Below, one piece after another: positions 12,259 through 24,361 of a stretch of 64,000 bases of DNA (position 1 is its first letter; the number at the start of each line of letters is the position of its first letter). The DNA is from Lineus longissimus. Lineage: Eukaryota > Nemertea > Pilidiophora > Heteronemertea > Lineidae. The notes beneath the pieces were generated by a model that made no database searches, was not told the DNA's origin, and saw only the letters and a list, made by a program, of their open reading frames with translations. The DNA is taken from positions 8,186,001 through 8,250,000 of the forward strand of contig NC_088319.1 of NCBI RefSeq assembly GCF_910592395.1, written 5' to 3'. The position numbers were made by a program, and so were the translations under genes.

Positions 12259-12819
12259 TTGTGTTCATGGCACATCATGTGACCAAGTATTCTCAACTTA
12301 TGGTGATTTTTTCTTTTTTACATCAAGTCTAAAACACATAATTTAGAACTGTTAATCAAGTCTTGAATTAATGTTCTCATTGCTCAAGTATAGTTAGGTT
12401 ATTTAATTCCTCCAAATAAATGAGTTTATTGAACATCAGTGTGCTTTTTCGTGCTGTATACCTCTCTGTTTGCCTTGGATTGGAAATAGCAATGTGACAT
12501 AAGTATATGGATAAGCTGCGGGCCAGATTCGAGACATGCTTCAGGGGACGTCACTATTGAAGATCGATTGATGTATTCTACCATGTCTACCCAACAACGA
12601 TGTGGAACACCGAACAGTTCCTGTGGGACCAGAAAATATGGAGCGGCTCCTGTGGTTATAGTAAATCGGGGTAGGCAGATAAAGCTTTTCACTCTTGTTT
12701 ACCCAGGGGTCATTGCGCGCTCCTATGGTCACTTCCACTACCCCCGGAAGACCAATACTTCGTCCCCAAAAGGGACGAAGTGCGAGGTTCCTATTGCGAA
12801 AATCATTGGTTGATGAAAC

Positions 12820-14346
12820 AATGGCATAATTGGTTGGCTAGCCTTGTGACGTCAAACTATTTTTACACCGAGGGGTTTTCCTGTTTTTCTTCATGGCTTG
12901 AGCTTAAATGCATTTGGGCTGGAATTCCTGGCTTTTTTTCGAGTTAGCACATAGGGAAAAAAATGACATACACATCTGCTCATCACCTTGAGAAAGCCAA
13001 ATGACAACTACATGTATTTCAATCCTTTATATAAATATAGGGTGTCGTTGCGGCTTTTGTTTGAGTTATTGCCCTCGAAATTTTACAGTGAGCACACACA
13101 TGAACCAATCTCACTGGAACTGTGCAATCTCACAGGAACCAGTTTATGTCAACTTCCTGTTGAGCTATAGATAGCATGCGGGCCGCGTAAGTGCACAGAA
13201 GAAGCCGGTATTTTCCTCAAATAATCGTCAGAGCTACCCCTTCACAAAATACCTCGGACATTTACATTTGAACAAGTAGCAACAGGGATAGAGTAGGCCC
13301 ATCTGTATCCATGGTAATCACCCGAGATTGAAGAAAAGTTGTTTTTTTGGGGGGGGGGGTACAATCCGGACCTGATCACCACTTGCTAGTGAGACCTTAA
13401 TGCACAGATGATATCCTTCAAGTCGCATTTTATCACATGAAAACTATATGCAATTACTTGCACAGTGATATGTCACACCATGCATAACTGCGCAAAATTC
13501 GGGACAGAATTTTTCATTCAGATATCGGTGTAAGGAAAAAGGCATCCCCTGGAAATAACTGTCTCGCCTCATTTGTTTTGTTCCAGGATTACTTCGCAAT
13601 CATTCACTCTGGTGTGATGTAATTTTGGTCTCCGTGTCTTACCCTGTTGTTAACAGATTTTTCAGTGATTTATGGCCAGTGAAACCAACGTCTTGTATGA
13701 ATGTAAAATTGATTATCTCCGTCGCGTTTCTTTTCTTCTCGTTTCTGCTAACTCTGCCTTTTACCCTGTCACAACGCGACGGCATCCATTTGTCTAATTT
13801 TATTGTCATATAAGTCATATAATATTATCTGTATCTACAAATTTTACATCTGATGGGAGAGGACGTGAGAGGCCTACACCACATAAGTGATTTGGAGAGT
13901 TCTTTCCAAGATATTTGTTATTTTACGCCCGTTGCCCACGAACAAAAACGTATCTTGGTCGGTAAATGCTATCAATCGCTTATGTTGGTATAGACAATAT
14001 TAGATTGATGCCATGTGACTTCTTCTTATTGACATGGCCTTACTGATGCCTTTTCAAATCAAGTGGACACGTCAGGCTGAAGAAACCACGAACTTGCGCT
14101 CGTTTTCCGCGATTACTAGTGTGGCCGTAACGGAGGGTAACCTCAGTATGACAAACACCACGTCTCACTCATGTTCCTTTCGGTTACATTATTCAGAGCA
14201 GATTACAAAAAATATGAAAATGATTAGGCAAGAAACTAAATTGACCTGGTACGTTCAAAAAGCATGGTCGTCAATAATGGTACTATCCGTCTCGGCCTCA
14301 ACGGCTTCATTTGCGAAACGGGCCAAAACAAACCGTCTTACCGCGG
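12820..14346. other. No gene or element recognised
   Basis: About 1.5 kb with no convincing gene. It holds a poly-G tract near 13349 and short frames without recognisable domains. Confidence 0.45.
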
Positions 14347-14623
14347 TTAAGGCATGGTTATGCTGCAGACGAATGCGACCACGCGACTTTCCGCGCGACT
14401 TTTCGCGCAACTATCCGCGCGAATCGCCGTTCATACATAACCCGGTTATTGATGCGGCATGTCGTAATTCGCGACCTTGTCGAGCTGGACGTTTGTATAG
14501 GCCTGTACTTTCTTTTTAGACATGATTTGGTTTATTCATCAAAAAAGTTTACATAAGAATTAGTACAGTCACAGGGCTGAAGCATAGCATTATTACAATA
14601 CTTCCACTACCAAACCAAGCAAA

Positions 14624-17350
14624 ATGGCGTCTTCCTCAGACACTGACACCGCTGATGAAATTTTGGCAATGTACCTGTTCACACGGAGGAGAAGGAGACA
14701 GAGGCGTATACGTGTGCACGAGATTTTGCAGAAACGAGACAAATACGGAGAATGCCATCATCTAGTGAAGGAGCTTCACTTTTACCCTGACAAGTTAAAG
14801 GAGTACTTTAGGATGACAGAGGAACAGTTTGACTATGTCCTGGGAATGGTACATGAAGATATTGAAAAGTTGGACACTATCTGGGGGAAGGCAATTTCTC
14901 CCAGAGAGCGGCTTGCCATTTGTTTGAGGTAAATGGTAGTTTGTGTATTACTGAAGTATAGCGACAGTAGTTTACAGTTGAACCCCAGAAATTGGCCATC
15001 TCAGTAACAGGAAAGACTTTGATTAGGAATTTCAAGTTGTCTCCAAGGGTCACCTTGTTAGCGGGGCTTCACTGGTCTGTCAACAGAGAAAAAAACATAC
15101 GTCATGTATAATCAAATGCTTTATTTTAAACTACTGATTTTATACATGGAGAAATAAGTTTTAAGACATATTTTCTACATATTGAAATAATTCTTACTTT
15201 CCATACCAGAACATGATGGCCTAAATTGATTGCTTTCACATCCAGCATATGAACTCCCATCACTTTCATTATGCAAATTTTCAAAGTAATCACCTGATGA
15301 AGTTGTTGATATCGGTCTGAATTGGTTGGAGCTGTCTTGATGAACCGGTTCTCTCTGTTGAGGCTCTGGAGATGGATACAAGGACTCCATTTCGGCCTTG
15401 TGCACGATATTATGAATTTGTAATTACACTTCAGAACACTGACGGCCTGGCAACTTTCGTATTGTACCAGCCATCGACTGCATGAACAAATCCAAGTCAT
15501 CGAAAGGTTTTTGTTGCATTTTCTCTGGAGTAGTCATTTTTACTCTAGCACTTGACTTGTTTTTTAAGTACTCACAAAGGGTCTTGTCTACCTCATCACG
15601 ACAGCGTTTTCTTTCGCATTTTGTTTTTTGGCTTTGTTTGGAAACACTAGTGGCTGGCGTACTCGTGCCTGGTTGAGCGTCTCGTGGTGGTGGTGGCGAT
15701 GGTGATTCTGGCTCACTGTTGTCGTCATCATCATCCCTTGTGTCGTGGTTGAGATCGAAATCAACCTCTTCTTCCTCCGGAGGCTGAGTTTCTGCATCGG
15801 AATCTACCAAATTACTTGTGGTTTTGAAATGAGACATTGAAATTATGAATTATGTTTCCCTTCAACTTCATTTTACAACATTATATTGTGTACTTGTTAC
15901 GACGATAATTCATTACTTAAAACGATTTTTAGTCTATAGGATATATTTGATTATATATAATACAGTATTGTGGAGAGTATTGCCAGTGCATTCCATCAAC
16001 AAATGCGCATTACCGAGCTTATAGGTAGAGCATAAATACTCGCATTGCCTTGGTGACAGCCTTCAGGTAGACAAAACGTAGAAATTCCTAAGATAATTCC
16101 TAAGTCGCCATCTCCATGGCATTTAGTGACGAAAACAACCCCCTAAAATCTGTAACCATGCTACCCCGTGTCCTTCAGAACATAACTATTATAAGTAAAA
16201 ATCCACATGTACTTACTGTCGATCGCCTTGAAATGGACTAAAAAATCCATGATTTTCGCATACTTGTACATTTTGACGTTTTTGGCTCCATAACCACTTT
16301 TGGTCTTCGATTTCCTACGAGATTCAGCCAAGCCATCCTTTACATTCTTCCAGTGCGTCTCTGCCTCCTTTTCTGGAAATGAAAATTAATTCATGTATTG
16401 AAAAAAAAAAAATTTTCAGATTTTTCTCGACTGGTGATTCATACAAAACCATAGGGTTCAGCTATCGCGTTGGGATAACCACTGTATCAATAATCGTTCG
16501 TGAGGTCTGCGAGGCTATTTGGACACGTCTACAACCAGAGTATGTTCCTGCCCCATCCACCCAAAAATGGCTTGACATTGCCAAAGGATATGAGGAGCGC
16601 TGGCACTTTCCGAAATGTAAAGGTGCCCTTGACGGCAAACACGTGCTAATCCAAGCCCCTCCAAACTCAGGATCGTTATATTTCAACTACAAAAAAACAT
16701 TTTCTGTTCTTTTACTGGCCCTAGTGGATCACAGATATCGATTCACTGTAGTCGACATTGGATCATACGGCTCAAATAGGGACGCAGGCATTTTCAGGAG
16801 GAGTGCATTATTCAACAAGTTGCAGAACGATACGCTAGGCGTTCCAGAAGAGCGACAGCTGTCAAATCAGAATGACCGGGACTTTCCATATGTTATCATA
16901 GGAGATGGGGCATTCCCACTTATGAGAAAGATCATGCGCCCATTTCCAGGAACTGGTTTAGATGATGCTAAACGGATTTTTAATTACTGACTGTCATCTG
17001 CACGGAGGCTCTCTGAAAATGCGTTCGGTATATTGGCAAATAAATGGAGAGTGTTCCATCGTAAAATACCATTGTCGCCCGAGAATGTAAATTCCGTTGT
17101 CAAAGCTACAATTGTTCTACACAATATGCTACAGGCAGGGAACGACAGTGGTGTTAATCGAACAGAGGATGTCCAGCAACAACAAGAAGAGGAGAATATC
17201 CATGATGGCATTTTGAGGCCAATGCAGAGAGCAGGACATAGGCCAAGAAATGAAGCTATACATATCAGGGAAGCCTTCACAGAATACTTTGTGTCACCCG
17301 AAGGAGCGGTTGCGTGGCAAACCAACAAATGCTTTGGACAAGCTAATTAG
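14624..17350 (+). pseudogene. PIF/Harbinger DDE transposase, two exons, one nonsense codon
   Basis: Exon 1 is 14624-14928 (donor GTAAAT). Exon 2 starts at 16420 after an AG and runs to TAG 17348-17350. The frame joins exactly, giving 411 codons plus the stop. Exon 1 holds the N-terminal part ending ERLAICLR. Exon 2 holds the DDE_Tnp_4-type nuclease: first Asp in GALDGKHV, second in DIGSYGSNRDAGIF, third in IIGDGAFPL, and the Glu in SENAFG. These residues would cut and rejoin the element ends. A TGA at 16988-16990 sits in a conserved RIFNY-LS stretch where an arginine is usual, which fits CGA-to-TGA decay; reading resumes in the same frame. The intron contains most of the antisense MADF gene. 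Confidence 0.9.
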
Positions 17351-17626
17351 ACACAGGCCTACATGTTATGTTAAATCACCCCAAACATGGCAAATAAGCC
17401 TGCCTATTTATCGGTACACAGAATGTCTTTGATGCATGTAATCAAAATGGGGATGAAATCAACAATGAACATTCCCATACTAACCATTTAATCCAACTCG
17501 TTTGGCTATTTCTTTCCACACATCCTTTTTCTTCGTTGTGTCTTTGAAATCCCGACGCCCTTTGTCGTATAGTATTGTTTTTTTTTTGATTTCCAAAATA
17601 GGTAGCTCGGTTGTATCCCGCGACAT
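15175..17626 (-). pseudogene. Harbinger-associated MADF/BESS (Myb-like) protein, three exons, one nonsense codon
   Basis: On the - strand, exon 1 is 17626-17485 (MSRDTTELPILEIKKK...), exon 2 is 16372-16217 and exon 3 starts at 15803; all junctions keep frame with GT/AG ends. Exons 1-2 form a MADF domain (ILYDKGRRDFKD, DVWKEIAKRVG, THWKNVKDGLAESRRK), a DNA-binding fold related to Myb/SANT. Exon 3 has an acidic and proline-rich linker (EEEEVDFD, DDDDDNSEPE) and a BESS-like motif DLDLFMQSMAGTIRKLP. TAA at 15424-15426 stops it at 225 residues, but the same frame stays open to 15175, suggesting an original of about 308. In related transposons such proteins bind the ends and carry transposase to DNA. 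Confidence 0.85.
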
Positions 17627-17930
17627 TGCATCGACGAAGCCTACAGTAAACTGAGCCACGTGTGTCGATCGCCACGTGGTTGCAGATGAACGTAAACAAA
17701 ACATCTGATTGGTTGTTAAGAAAGATGCCGCGCGACCTTTTGCCAGAAATTCGCTCTGGGGGCAATCTGGTTGGCTTTTCGCGCGTACAAAAAATACAGC
17801 CGCGTTCGCGGTCGTAGTATGTATGAACGACTACATTTAAATTCCATTAAATCAATCCAACGCGAACGCCGCGTCCGCGTTCGTGGTCGCGTCCGCGTTC
17901 GCATTCGTCTGCAGCATAAATAGGCCTTTA

Positions 17931-19089
17931 AGGATGTAGTCGGCTTGTGCGAAAGCTCGCTAACGAACGGACAATTGGCAGTTCCCAAAACATTTGGTTT
18001 CAGAATGTGGAAGCGGGAACTATTGCCAACTGGCAAAGCGAGGGTGGTTGTTTACGTTTTGGATTAACACTTTTTCTCCGGTGTGGATAGAGAAAATGTC
18101 CACCTCGAAAAAGTGTCCGCACATAATACAATTTTGCCCGGAAATAATATATCCTAGGACATAGGGGATTTCAAACTTGCCTTAAAAATACGCTAGTGTA
18201 GAAGTAGAAAATGTCCCCCGGGTGTAGTGGGAAGTGGCTCTAATGGGACCTTAACAGTTTAATGAACAGCGGATCCTGATCGATTGACTAGTATTGCGTT
18301 TTTGGTATGGGGCAGCTCCATGCATAAGGACTCCTCAGTTCGCAGACTCCGAGCTCAAGGTAGCGTTACATGTGGAGGACAGGATAGTCAAATAATGATG
18401 GATCCATCGCTTCCTCTTGCATCCTGGGATACAGGTTTATTGATACTCCTACATAGTATACAAAACCCTGAGAAAATCCAGTACAATACGCTGGGAAGGG
18501 TGGCTGTTACTTTACACACCTTGAAGAGTGAAGTTTATGTTCAGATTGGCGGTATAATACAACACGTTCCTAACGTTTTGATTCTTCAATCTACATCGAT
18601 TTTATGCTGTCAAACATTTTGCTGAAGTGTTTTTGTGTATTTATTACGAAATGAAACAAACTTGCAGCGGGGGACACGCAATTCAAGAAAGAGCCATCGA
18701 TAACTGAAGCTTAAAAGCGGATTTCGACATACTACTACATCCGATTCAGCCTACCGTTTACCGTACTTTTTCCCGGGCGTTAAAAATGTACCTACCTAAT
18801 TCCTGCTCAAAAGTCTAGTGCAGATCAGTTACTCTACAAGGATATATCATATTGACAATAGGTTTCCACTCGAAAACTCTCGTTTAACTTGATGACGGTT
18901 ATTCTAAGATCGCTTTGATAATGATTTTGGGCACTGTCATCTGTGAATTCAGCAAAATTTTCAAGATAAAAAAATTGATTTTGTTATATTTGTAAAATAT
19001 CTAAAGAATAATGATGAATTATTAGCATTTGATATACTTTTGGCAGATTGCCATTGCTAAATCGCCAATTGCCCAGCGAATATTTTTTT
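17931..19089. other. No gene or element recognised
   Basis: About 1.1 kb between the Harbinger element and the next inverted-repeat element. A 113-codon frame at 18284-18625 shows no recognisable domain and I do not call it. Confidence 0.45.
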
Positions 19090-19768
19090 CACATCTAAAA
19101 AATCCGCCATCTTGGATTGGTAATAAGCATGGGACGTCATTAGTCGATTTTGTTCTATTTTAAGCCATGTACTCCACTTGCGTTTGTTGACATTAACTCA
19201 GATGCTTCTCTTTGCAACTTGCATTAGATTTTACTGTAGTATCATGGTAACTGAAGCAAAACAATGGCTTGGCACCAGTAGAAAAGCATTCATTCCTACT
19301 CTTTTAGAGGATAGGAGAGGGTTTAGTAAATTTTCCTTGAAATGTTAAGATGAAAAAGACAAAGGCAAATTGAAGAATTTGCTTCAATTTTGGAGCTCCT
19401 TTTTAGTCTTTCAGGGAATTTAGGCTGCAATTTCCTCATTCACTACTCCTTTCACATTCACAATTTTTTGGCTCACGAATCCCTTATAAATGAATAACCC
19501 AAGGCAGTTAATTGCTAAAAACAACACTTTATTAATCTTGATGATGCTTTTGCTAAACATCATTTCATACAATCTTCATACAAAAAGTTTATGATGCTCA
19601 TACATGTATGGTAAACATAACCATACAAAACACTTTATTAAAGGGATAGTAGTATGGCCGAAAAAGGGCGTGGAGGCAATTCCGAGGGTATTCCTAATGA
19701 AATGACGTCATCTGAAAATTCCCCTCCATGCTTATTACCAATCCAAGATGGCGGATTTTTTAGATGTG
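19090..19768. mobile_element. 679 bp element with 42 bp near-perfect inverted ends
   Basis: The arms 19090-19131 and 19727-19768 are complementary, beginning CACATCTAAAAAATCCGCC and containing CCATCTTGGATTGGTAATAA. The interior has no coding capacity. Outside the right arm the sequence continues into the family shared with 12158-12258. No target duplication could be fixed. Confidence 0.65.
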
Positions 19769-19788
19769 GTTATGACTTTTGAACACCC

Positions 19789-19893
19789 ACTTGCCCAGTT
19801 TTCCCGATAGACGCGCCACTGTCTAAGCGTGAAAAATATGAAGTCCAACAGTCGTTGTAGTATATTACCGAGCATTATCCGTGAGTTATCTGA
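19789..19893 (-). repeat. Inverted copy of the repeat at 12158-12258
   Basis: Reverse-complement match including ACTTGCCCAGTTTTCCCGAT and GAAGTCCAACAGTCGTTGTA. The two copies are 7.5 kb apart in opposite orientation. Confidence 0.65.
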
Positions 19894-20101
19894 AAATGAT
19901 TTTTAGTTTTAAAAAAATGTATTTTGGCACACATATTATGTAATTGCTAACCGTAACCAAACCATTGACCACATTCGTTGACAATACATAGAGCTATGGG
20001 GTCCTGCATTCCTGGAAAGTCCATTCCTTTTACACCGGGGCCAGTGTTGAACTAACTCGAGGTATTGGTCATTTTAGATTTCCCGCAAGAATAAAAAAAG
20101 G

Positions 20102-20120
20102 TCACATGATAAACATGTGA
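20102..20120. promoter_or_regulatory. Paired E-box palindrome upstream of ICMT
   Basis: TCACATG at 20102-20108 and CATGTGA at 20114-20120 form a perfect inverted pair about 120 bp before the ICMT start codon. CACATG/CATGTG are E-box forms bound by bHLH-ZIP factors. A regulatory role is an inference from position and symmetry. No TATA box is evident, and the transcription start cannot be placed. Confidence 0.35.
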
Positions 20121-20237
20121 GCATAATAATATCCACAGAGTACTTGGTTCTAAAAATAGATATATACGAATCCCCCCACAAATTTGGTGCACACCGGAAC
20201 TTCGCCGGAGTCGCATTTTGAACGGACCTCAATCAAT

Positions 20238-20441
20238 ATGACTTTCACCGAAAATGCCAAAGACAGTTTACGGAGTTTCCTCATCGGTTGCGGCGTAGTT
20301 TCAATATATGTCTTCTGCTCGGTGCCATCGATAGGAGAGATACCATCATTAGAATATTTTGTAATCTCGTTCTTGGCCTATGCCATTGTAATCAATGTAG
20401 CATTTCTATTCCTGTATCAGTACGGAACAACCAGGTTTCAG
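20238..20441 (+). CDS. ICMT: ICMT, exon 1: protein-S-isoprenylcysteine O-methyltransferase
   Basis: The exon encodes 68 residues from ATG 20238 to TTTCAG followed by GTAAGT at 20442. The enzyme, an ER membrane protein, uses S-adenosylmethionine to methylate the C-terminal prenylcysteine of CAAX proteins such as Ras and Rho after CAAX proteolysis. This part holds two hydrophobic segments, about residues 11-29 (SFLIGCGVVSIYVFCSV) and 37-59 (YFVISFLAYAIVINVAFLFL), as in the N-terminus of animal ICMT. Family identity rests on joining to exon 2, which is highly characteristic. The frame could extend upstream to 20184, but only through GTG/TTG codons, so the ATG is chosen. The intron is phase 0. 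Confidence 0.88.
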
Positions 20442-20789
20442 GTAAGTTGATTAAAGCATGAAAGACCCTTTATATTGTTAGTGTTTAGCCTAGGGGTGTA
20501 TTAACCTCGTTTACCGAGGGGTCATTGCGCGCTCCTATGTTCACTTGTAGTGCACTACCCCTGGTATCATGTTGAGCTAAAACATAATTGATTTGTCAAC
20601 GAATAACATTTGACATGCAAATAAGATGTAAATAATGTTCGCACTGTCAAGAGGTACGGGTCCCATATATCATATCCCTAGGTCAGAGTGCTGATGGTAC
20701 GGGAGTTATTTTGCGCATGCCCAAAACGTTGTGGTCACTCAACTGCGGCTTAGAAATAATACTCTTCACACTCACAGTGACTGTAAATG

Positions 20790-20873
20790 TTAATGACGAA
20801 GAGCTTATTTCGTAACAACAAATTGGGTCGTTTATTACAGGCTCCAGTTAAGCCATATGGTGGCGCCCCTATG
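20790..20873 (+). repeat. Repeat X, copy 1, left part
   Basis: GTCGTTTATTACAGGCTCCA and CATATGGTGGCGCCCCTAT match the copy at 27858-28020. Copy 1 continues at 22677-22732 and after 23174, being interrupted by two elements. Confidence 0.75.
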
Positions 20874-22670
20874 TATAGCAAGCCAATGCGGAAAAAATCC
20901 AGGACTTCATTTGTACGTATAAGAACACAAACGTCAGGACCTTTCATTTTCTTACCTAAATCTCCTTTTTTCCATACTTAAAAACAGAATTATATCATTA
21001 ATCATAAACATTTTTTAAAAGGGCTTTTTATTCATCATGGCTTCATATTTTCATATCCGTAAACTATCATCGATCATGTCAAAGATATTTCGTTCTGTAA
21101 AAAGATTTTTCATATCAATTTTTTTTCGTTTAGTAAAGACATTTTTTATATACAGAAAAATGTTTATCACACAAATATTTTTATCAATATCATATCAGAA
21201 TTTTTTTTCGTTCAGTAAAAACATTTTCATACCAGGAGCATGTGACCGCAAAAATTGATGACGTCACGTTTGGTACTACAGTAGAACCTCCCTTAGCGGA
21301 CACCTCTCCGAAGCGGACACCTCTACATTACGGACACGTCCGGCCAGTCTCGATTTTTTCTAAGTCATTTCCAATAACAAAAACCTCTGTACGGCGGACA
21401 CCTCTCTACTCCGAATTGCGGACAGGGCGATGGCCAATTTTTGGTCCAATTCCCTCCCAATTACGGACAGTAGGCAAAAACAATGGTTTCCCACGTGCGC
21501 TTGGAGAGTAAAGTAGGCCCGACAAATGTGATATTTGCGTAATTAATCAACGTAATTACCCCATGGCGTTGTGTTTTTGTATCCTGATTAAGCTGCGGTA
21601 TTTGTTTTCTCATCTTTTTAACTAATCACGCAGGCCTATTGTGTCAACGGACACTCATAAATCCACGCGGTTTTGTCAGTGTTGCGGCAAATATGCGTTA
21701 GTAGAGAAATTATAAAAAAATAATTATTAATCAAAGGTGGCTGATGGACAGAAATTATGGTGTTTTTTCACACATTATGATATGTCGAGGAGATTTTGCA
21801 ATAAAAGGGGCACATTTTACTAGAGAGATTATTCACTCTCTGAGTTCCAAAGTAGCTCACGTCATTCAACGCAACATCACAAGCAAATACCGATCAGCCA
21901 ACAGGTTTAAAGTTTCTACGCTAGATGTCGACACAGAGAAAACCAAGACCTGCAAGGCGGGAACTTCAAATCCACCTATCAGTTGATTTGGCATAACCTC
22001 TCTATTGCAGACACCTGGGCCCAGTCCCATGGGTGTCCGTAATAGCGAGGTTGTACTGTATTTTCGTGTCGCAAAAGTGATTCCATGCTTCATATTGTAA
22101 TCCTCCTGTATCATTCAATTCCTCCCGAAATCTAACTCATGTACCGGTAATATACATGGTATAAATGACACAAAGACGACATCCAGATGATGAAATACAA
22201 TTCTTATTGTATCTCCTCGCGGCGAGACATTTTCGATTTTTAATTTTACGATCACGACCGCTACGCTACGAAAGTACCAAAACGCGACGTCAGCAAATTT
22301 TGTGGTCACGTGCTCCTGATGTGAAAAATATTTTACTGAACGAAAAATTTCTGATATGATAAAATATTTTTCCTAAACGAAAAATTTTCTATTATGAAAA
22401 AATATTTTTACAAAATGAAAAATTCTTATATGAAAAAATATTTTTGACTTGATATTTTTAAAGCTTTATGGGAAAATTTACGGATGAAAAGACGAAAACC
22501 AAGATGAAAAAACTTTAATTCTATGGTAGGCTCTTCAATTTTTTTATGATTTGATTTTTTTAAGTATTGAAAAAGGAGAATTTAGATCAAAAATTAAAGG
22601 TCCTGATGTTAAATTCGTGTTCTTATACGTACAAATGAAGTCCTGCATTTTTCTGCTTTGGCTTGCCATA
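20874..22670. mobile_element. 1.8 kb TIR element with 6-bp CCTATG target duplication
   Basis: CCTATG flanks both ends (20868-20873 and 22671-22676). The ends start TATAGCAAGCCAA (left) and TATGGCAAGCCAA (right, reverse strand), and the arms align for over 100 bp including GGACTTCATTTGTACGTATA. Inner zones 21000-21240 and 22320-22460 repeat TTTTCGTTCAGTAAAAA-like words in opposite orientation. The paralogous repeat at 27858 shows the empty site. There is no transposase. A pogo-like element lies inside it. The superfamily is not assigned. Confidence 0.8.
21279..22058. mobile_element. Pogo-like (Tc1/mariner superfamily) non-autonomous element
   Basis: The ends CAGTAGAACCTC (21279) and GAGGTTGTACTG (ending 22058) are flanked by TA on both sides. 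The sub-terminal GCGGACACCTCT words repeat several times (21295-21420), and GACACC/GGTGTC words recur at the right end. This end type is familiar from pogo/Tigger-like MITEs. The centre has no DDE transposase. It is nested in 20874-22670. Confidence 0.75.
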
Positions 22671-22732
22671 CCTATGTTCATACAATGTAACTAAATGTCT
22701 TACATATTTTGTCTGCATAGGCTACTCAGTTA

Positions 22733-23174
22733 GGCCCATAAAAAAAATCATTAGTTTATCATCCTTTCCATCAGACAAAAGTGACGAGGGAGGGCGCTTA
22801 AAAAAAAATTAATTTTTTCAAGCCGCAACATACAGTACATTCAACAATCATTATGAGGAATCCCGTCAGCGAGCTAGCTTCCTGATATCATTTACGCGGG
22901 AAGCCTTGGCGGGAATGGATGTGCATTGCGCAGTGGAATATGAGGGGAGGGACGGCCGTGTCTGCTTCCAGGCTACGAAGTAGGCTTAGTATTCTAGCCT
23001 ATATAAAACGTATACATTTTGGATATCACAGGATGTCTGCTAACAAAATACTGTAACGCCGTCGGTGAAATTCAACAAAAAACGTATTTAAAAAAAATAA
23101 TTTTTTTTTGGTGCGGGCCGATTTCGTCATGCGCGCGCACAGTGATGATAAACTAATAATTTTTTCATGGGGCC
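22733..23174. mobile_element. 442 bp MITE with TTA target duplication
   Basis: TTA at 22730-22732 and 23175-23177 flank inverted ends GGCCCATAAAA (left) and GGCCCCATGAAAAAA (right, reverse strand), followed by ATTAGTTTATCATC on both arms. It interrupts repeat X, whose copy at about 28000 lacks it. It is probably a Harbinger-type MITE, judged only from the target site. Confidence 0.7.
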
Positions 23175-24100
23175 TTACATCTTTCCCTTTTAAAAAAAAG
23201 ATAAATTCCTATCTATCTAAAGCCTTACAATGTCATTGTTGACGTAGTACACTTTTTTACCTGAACACAACAGAAACCAAATTACACCAAATGGTGATCA
23301 AAAGTCAATGATTCTGAAAGCTAAGTTTTAACAGCATTGAAAAATGCAGTGAACGGTTATATTATTAACTGTACTAAACACTATTAAACCAAAGTAGCAC
23401 TCTATACTGGCTAAACCTTGCCTAAAAATGTCTCCAATGGTATCTAAAATTGTGTCCGATTATATCACGAATGTCTCACTGTTCTGTGATGACGGAAATG
23501 GAAATTACCAGCAGTTCCTTATGAAATATGAAACTCTAAACAAAACAGAACAGTCCAATATACTGTAAACTCTGATTTGAACGGTAGGTGATAAAGTATG
23601 GAATTAGTGAAACCTTGGAAACACTGATAAACCTTGGAAACACTCCTTAAAATGCATAAAAACATGAAATAATGCCATTCGAACCTAATGTGGTTACGAA
23701 TCAACATTTGGAGCTTATTCTTACATGATCAGATCGGAATTTTATGGTAATCTAGAAATCTGTCGCATATCCGATTCAATAGTCTATATTTTAGAACAAC
23801 CCAGTTGTACCTCGCCTCCAGTGTACAGTACTGATCTCCCAAATATGGGAAGACACGCCCACCACACACCCATAATATGGACCAATAGCGCTCCGCTTAT
23901 AAATACGCCACCACCACGCGGGGCCTATTTGAACTACGGATCGGTCTGTTCATACAGGGTGATACAGAGAAAATTGGGGGCCTGTCATGCATTATGCATG
24001 GATAAGGTTGACGACTATGTCTAGGCCTAATTGTCTATGATTGACTGATATTTTATAACAAACGATGAATAAAAGAAGCCTAGTCATGTATGTTTAAGGA

Positions 24101-24205
24101 ATTGAACCTACGGCGAGGGTTTGGACTGTATTTTAGCTCCACCCGAGAGTGTCTTGGTAACTCAACCAAGGTCCTCCGCCTCGGGTTCAATTTCTATTCT
24201 AAAAT
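24101..24205. repeat. Imperfect inverted repeat with B-box-like motif
   Basis: On the - strand the sequence reads GGTTCAATTCC, a match to the RNA polymerase III B box, with a TTGGTTGAGTTACC stretch about 50 bp upstream. A second B-box-like GGTTCAATTTC lies on the + strand. It could be a tRNA-derived SINE remnant in foldback form. There is no full tRNA cloverleaf. Confidence 0.25.
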
Positions 24206-24361
24206 ACCTCAAACTTAAAAAGATAGGCCACGAAATAACTTGAATATGTGCGAATTTGGCAAATTCCATCCATCGCCTGCCCGGAGCGCCGGTAGCGCCG
24301 TTGTTTACATTATGTTACGGCAGCGCGTATAGGAAGTCCGGATCGGCTCGCTCAAGTGATG

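Larger units (their letters stand above)
14350..17927. mobile_element. PIF/Harbinger DNA transposon with two genes (3578 bp)
   Basis: The element is bounded by inverted repeats that begin AGGCATGG (left) and AGGCCTAT (right, reverse strand) and share TTATGCTGCAGACGAATGCG. TTA direct repeats flank it at 14347-14349 and 17928-17930, the Harbinger target duplication. Both sub-terminal zones are strongly enriched in CGCG and GTCGCG words (14370-14430 and 17855-17905), possible transposase-binding arrays. Inside lie a + strand DDE transposase and a - strand MADF/BESS protein in overlapping antisense arrangement, the two-gene layout known for this superfamily. Each gene has one nonsense codon, so this copy is recently inactivated. 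Confidence 0.92.

Noticed and set aside
18284-18625. 113-codon + strand frame
   Set aside because: No domain, no splice context, and not near any element.
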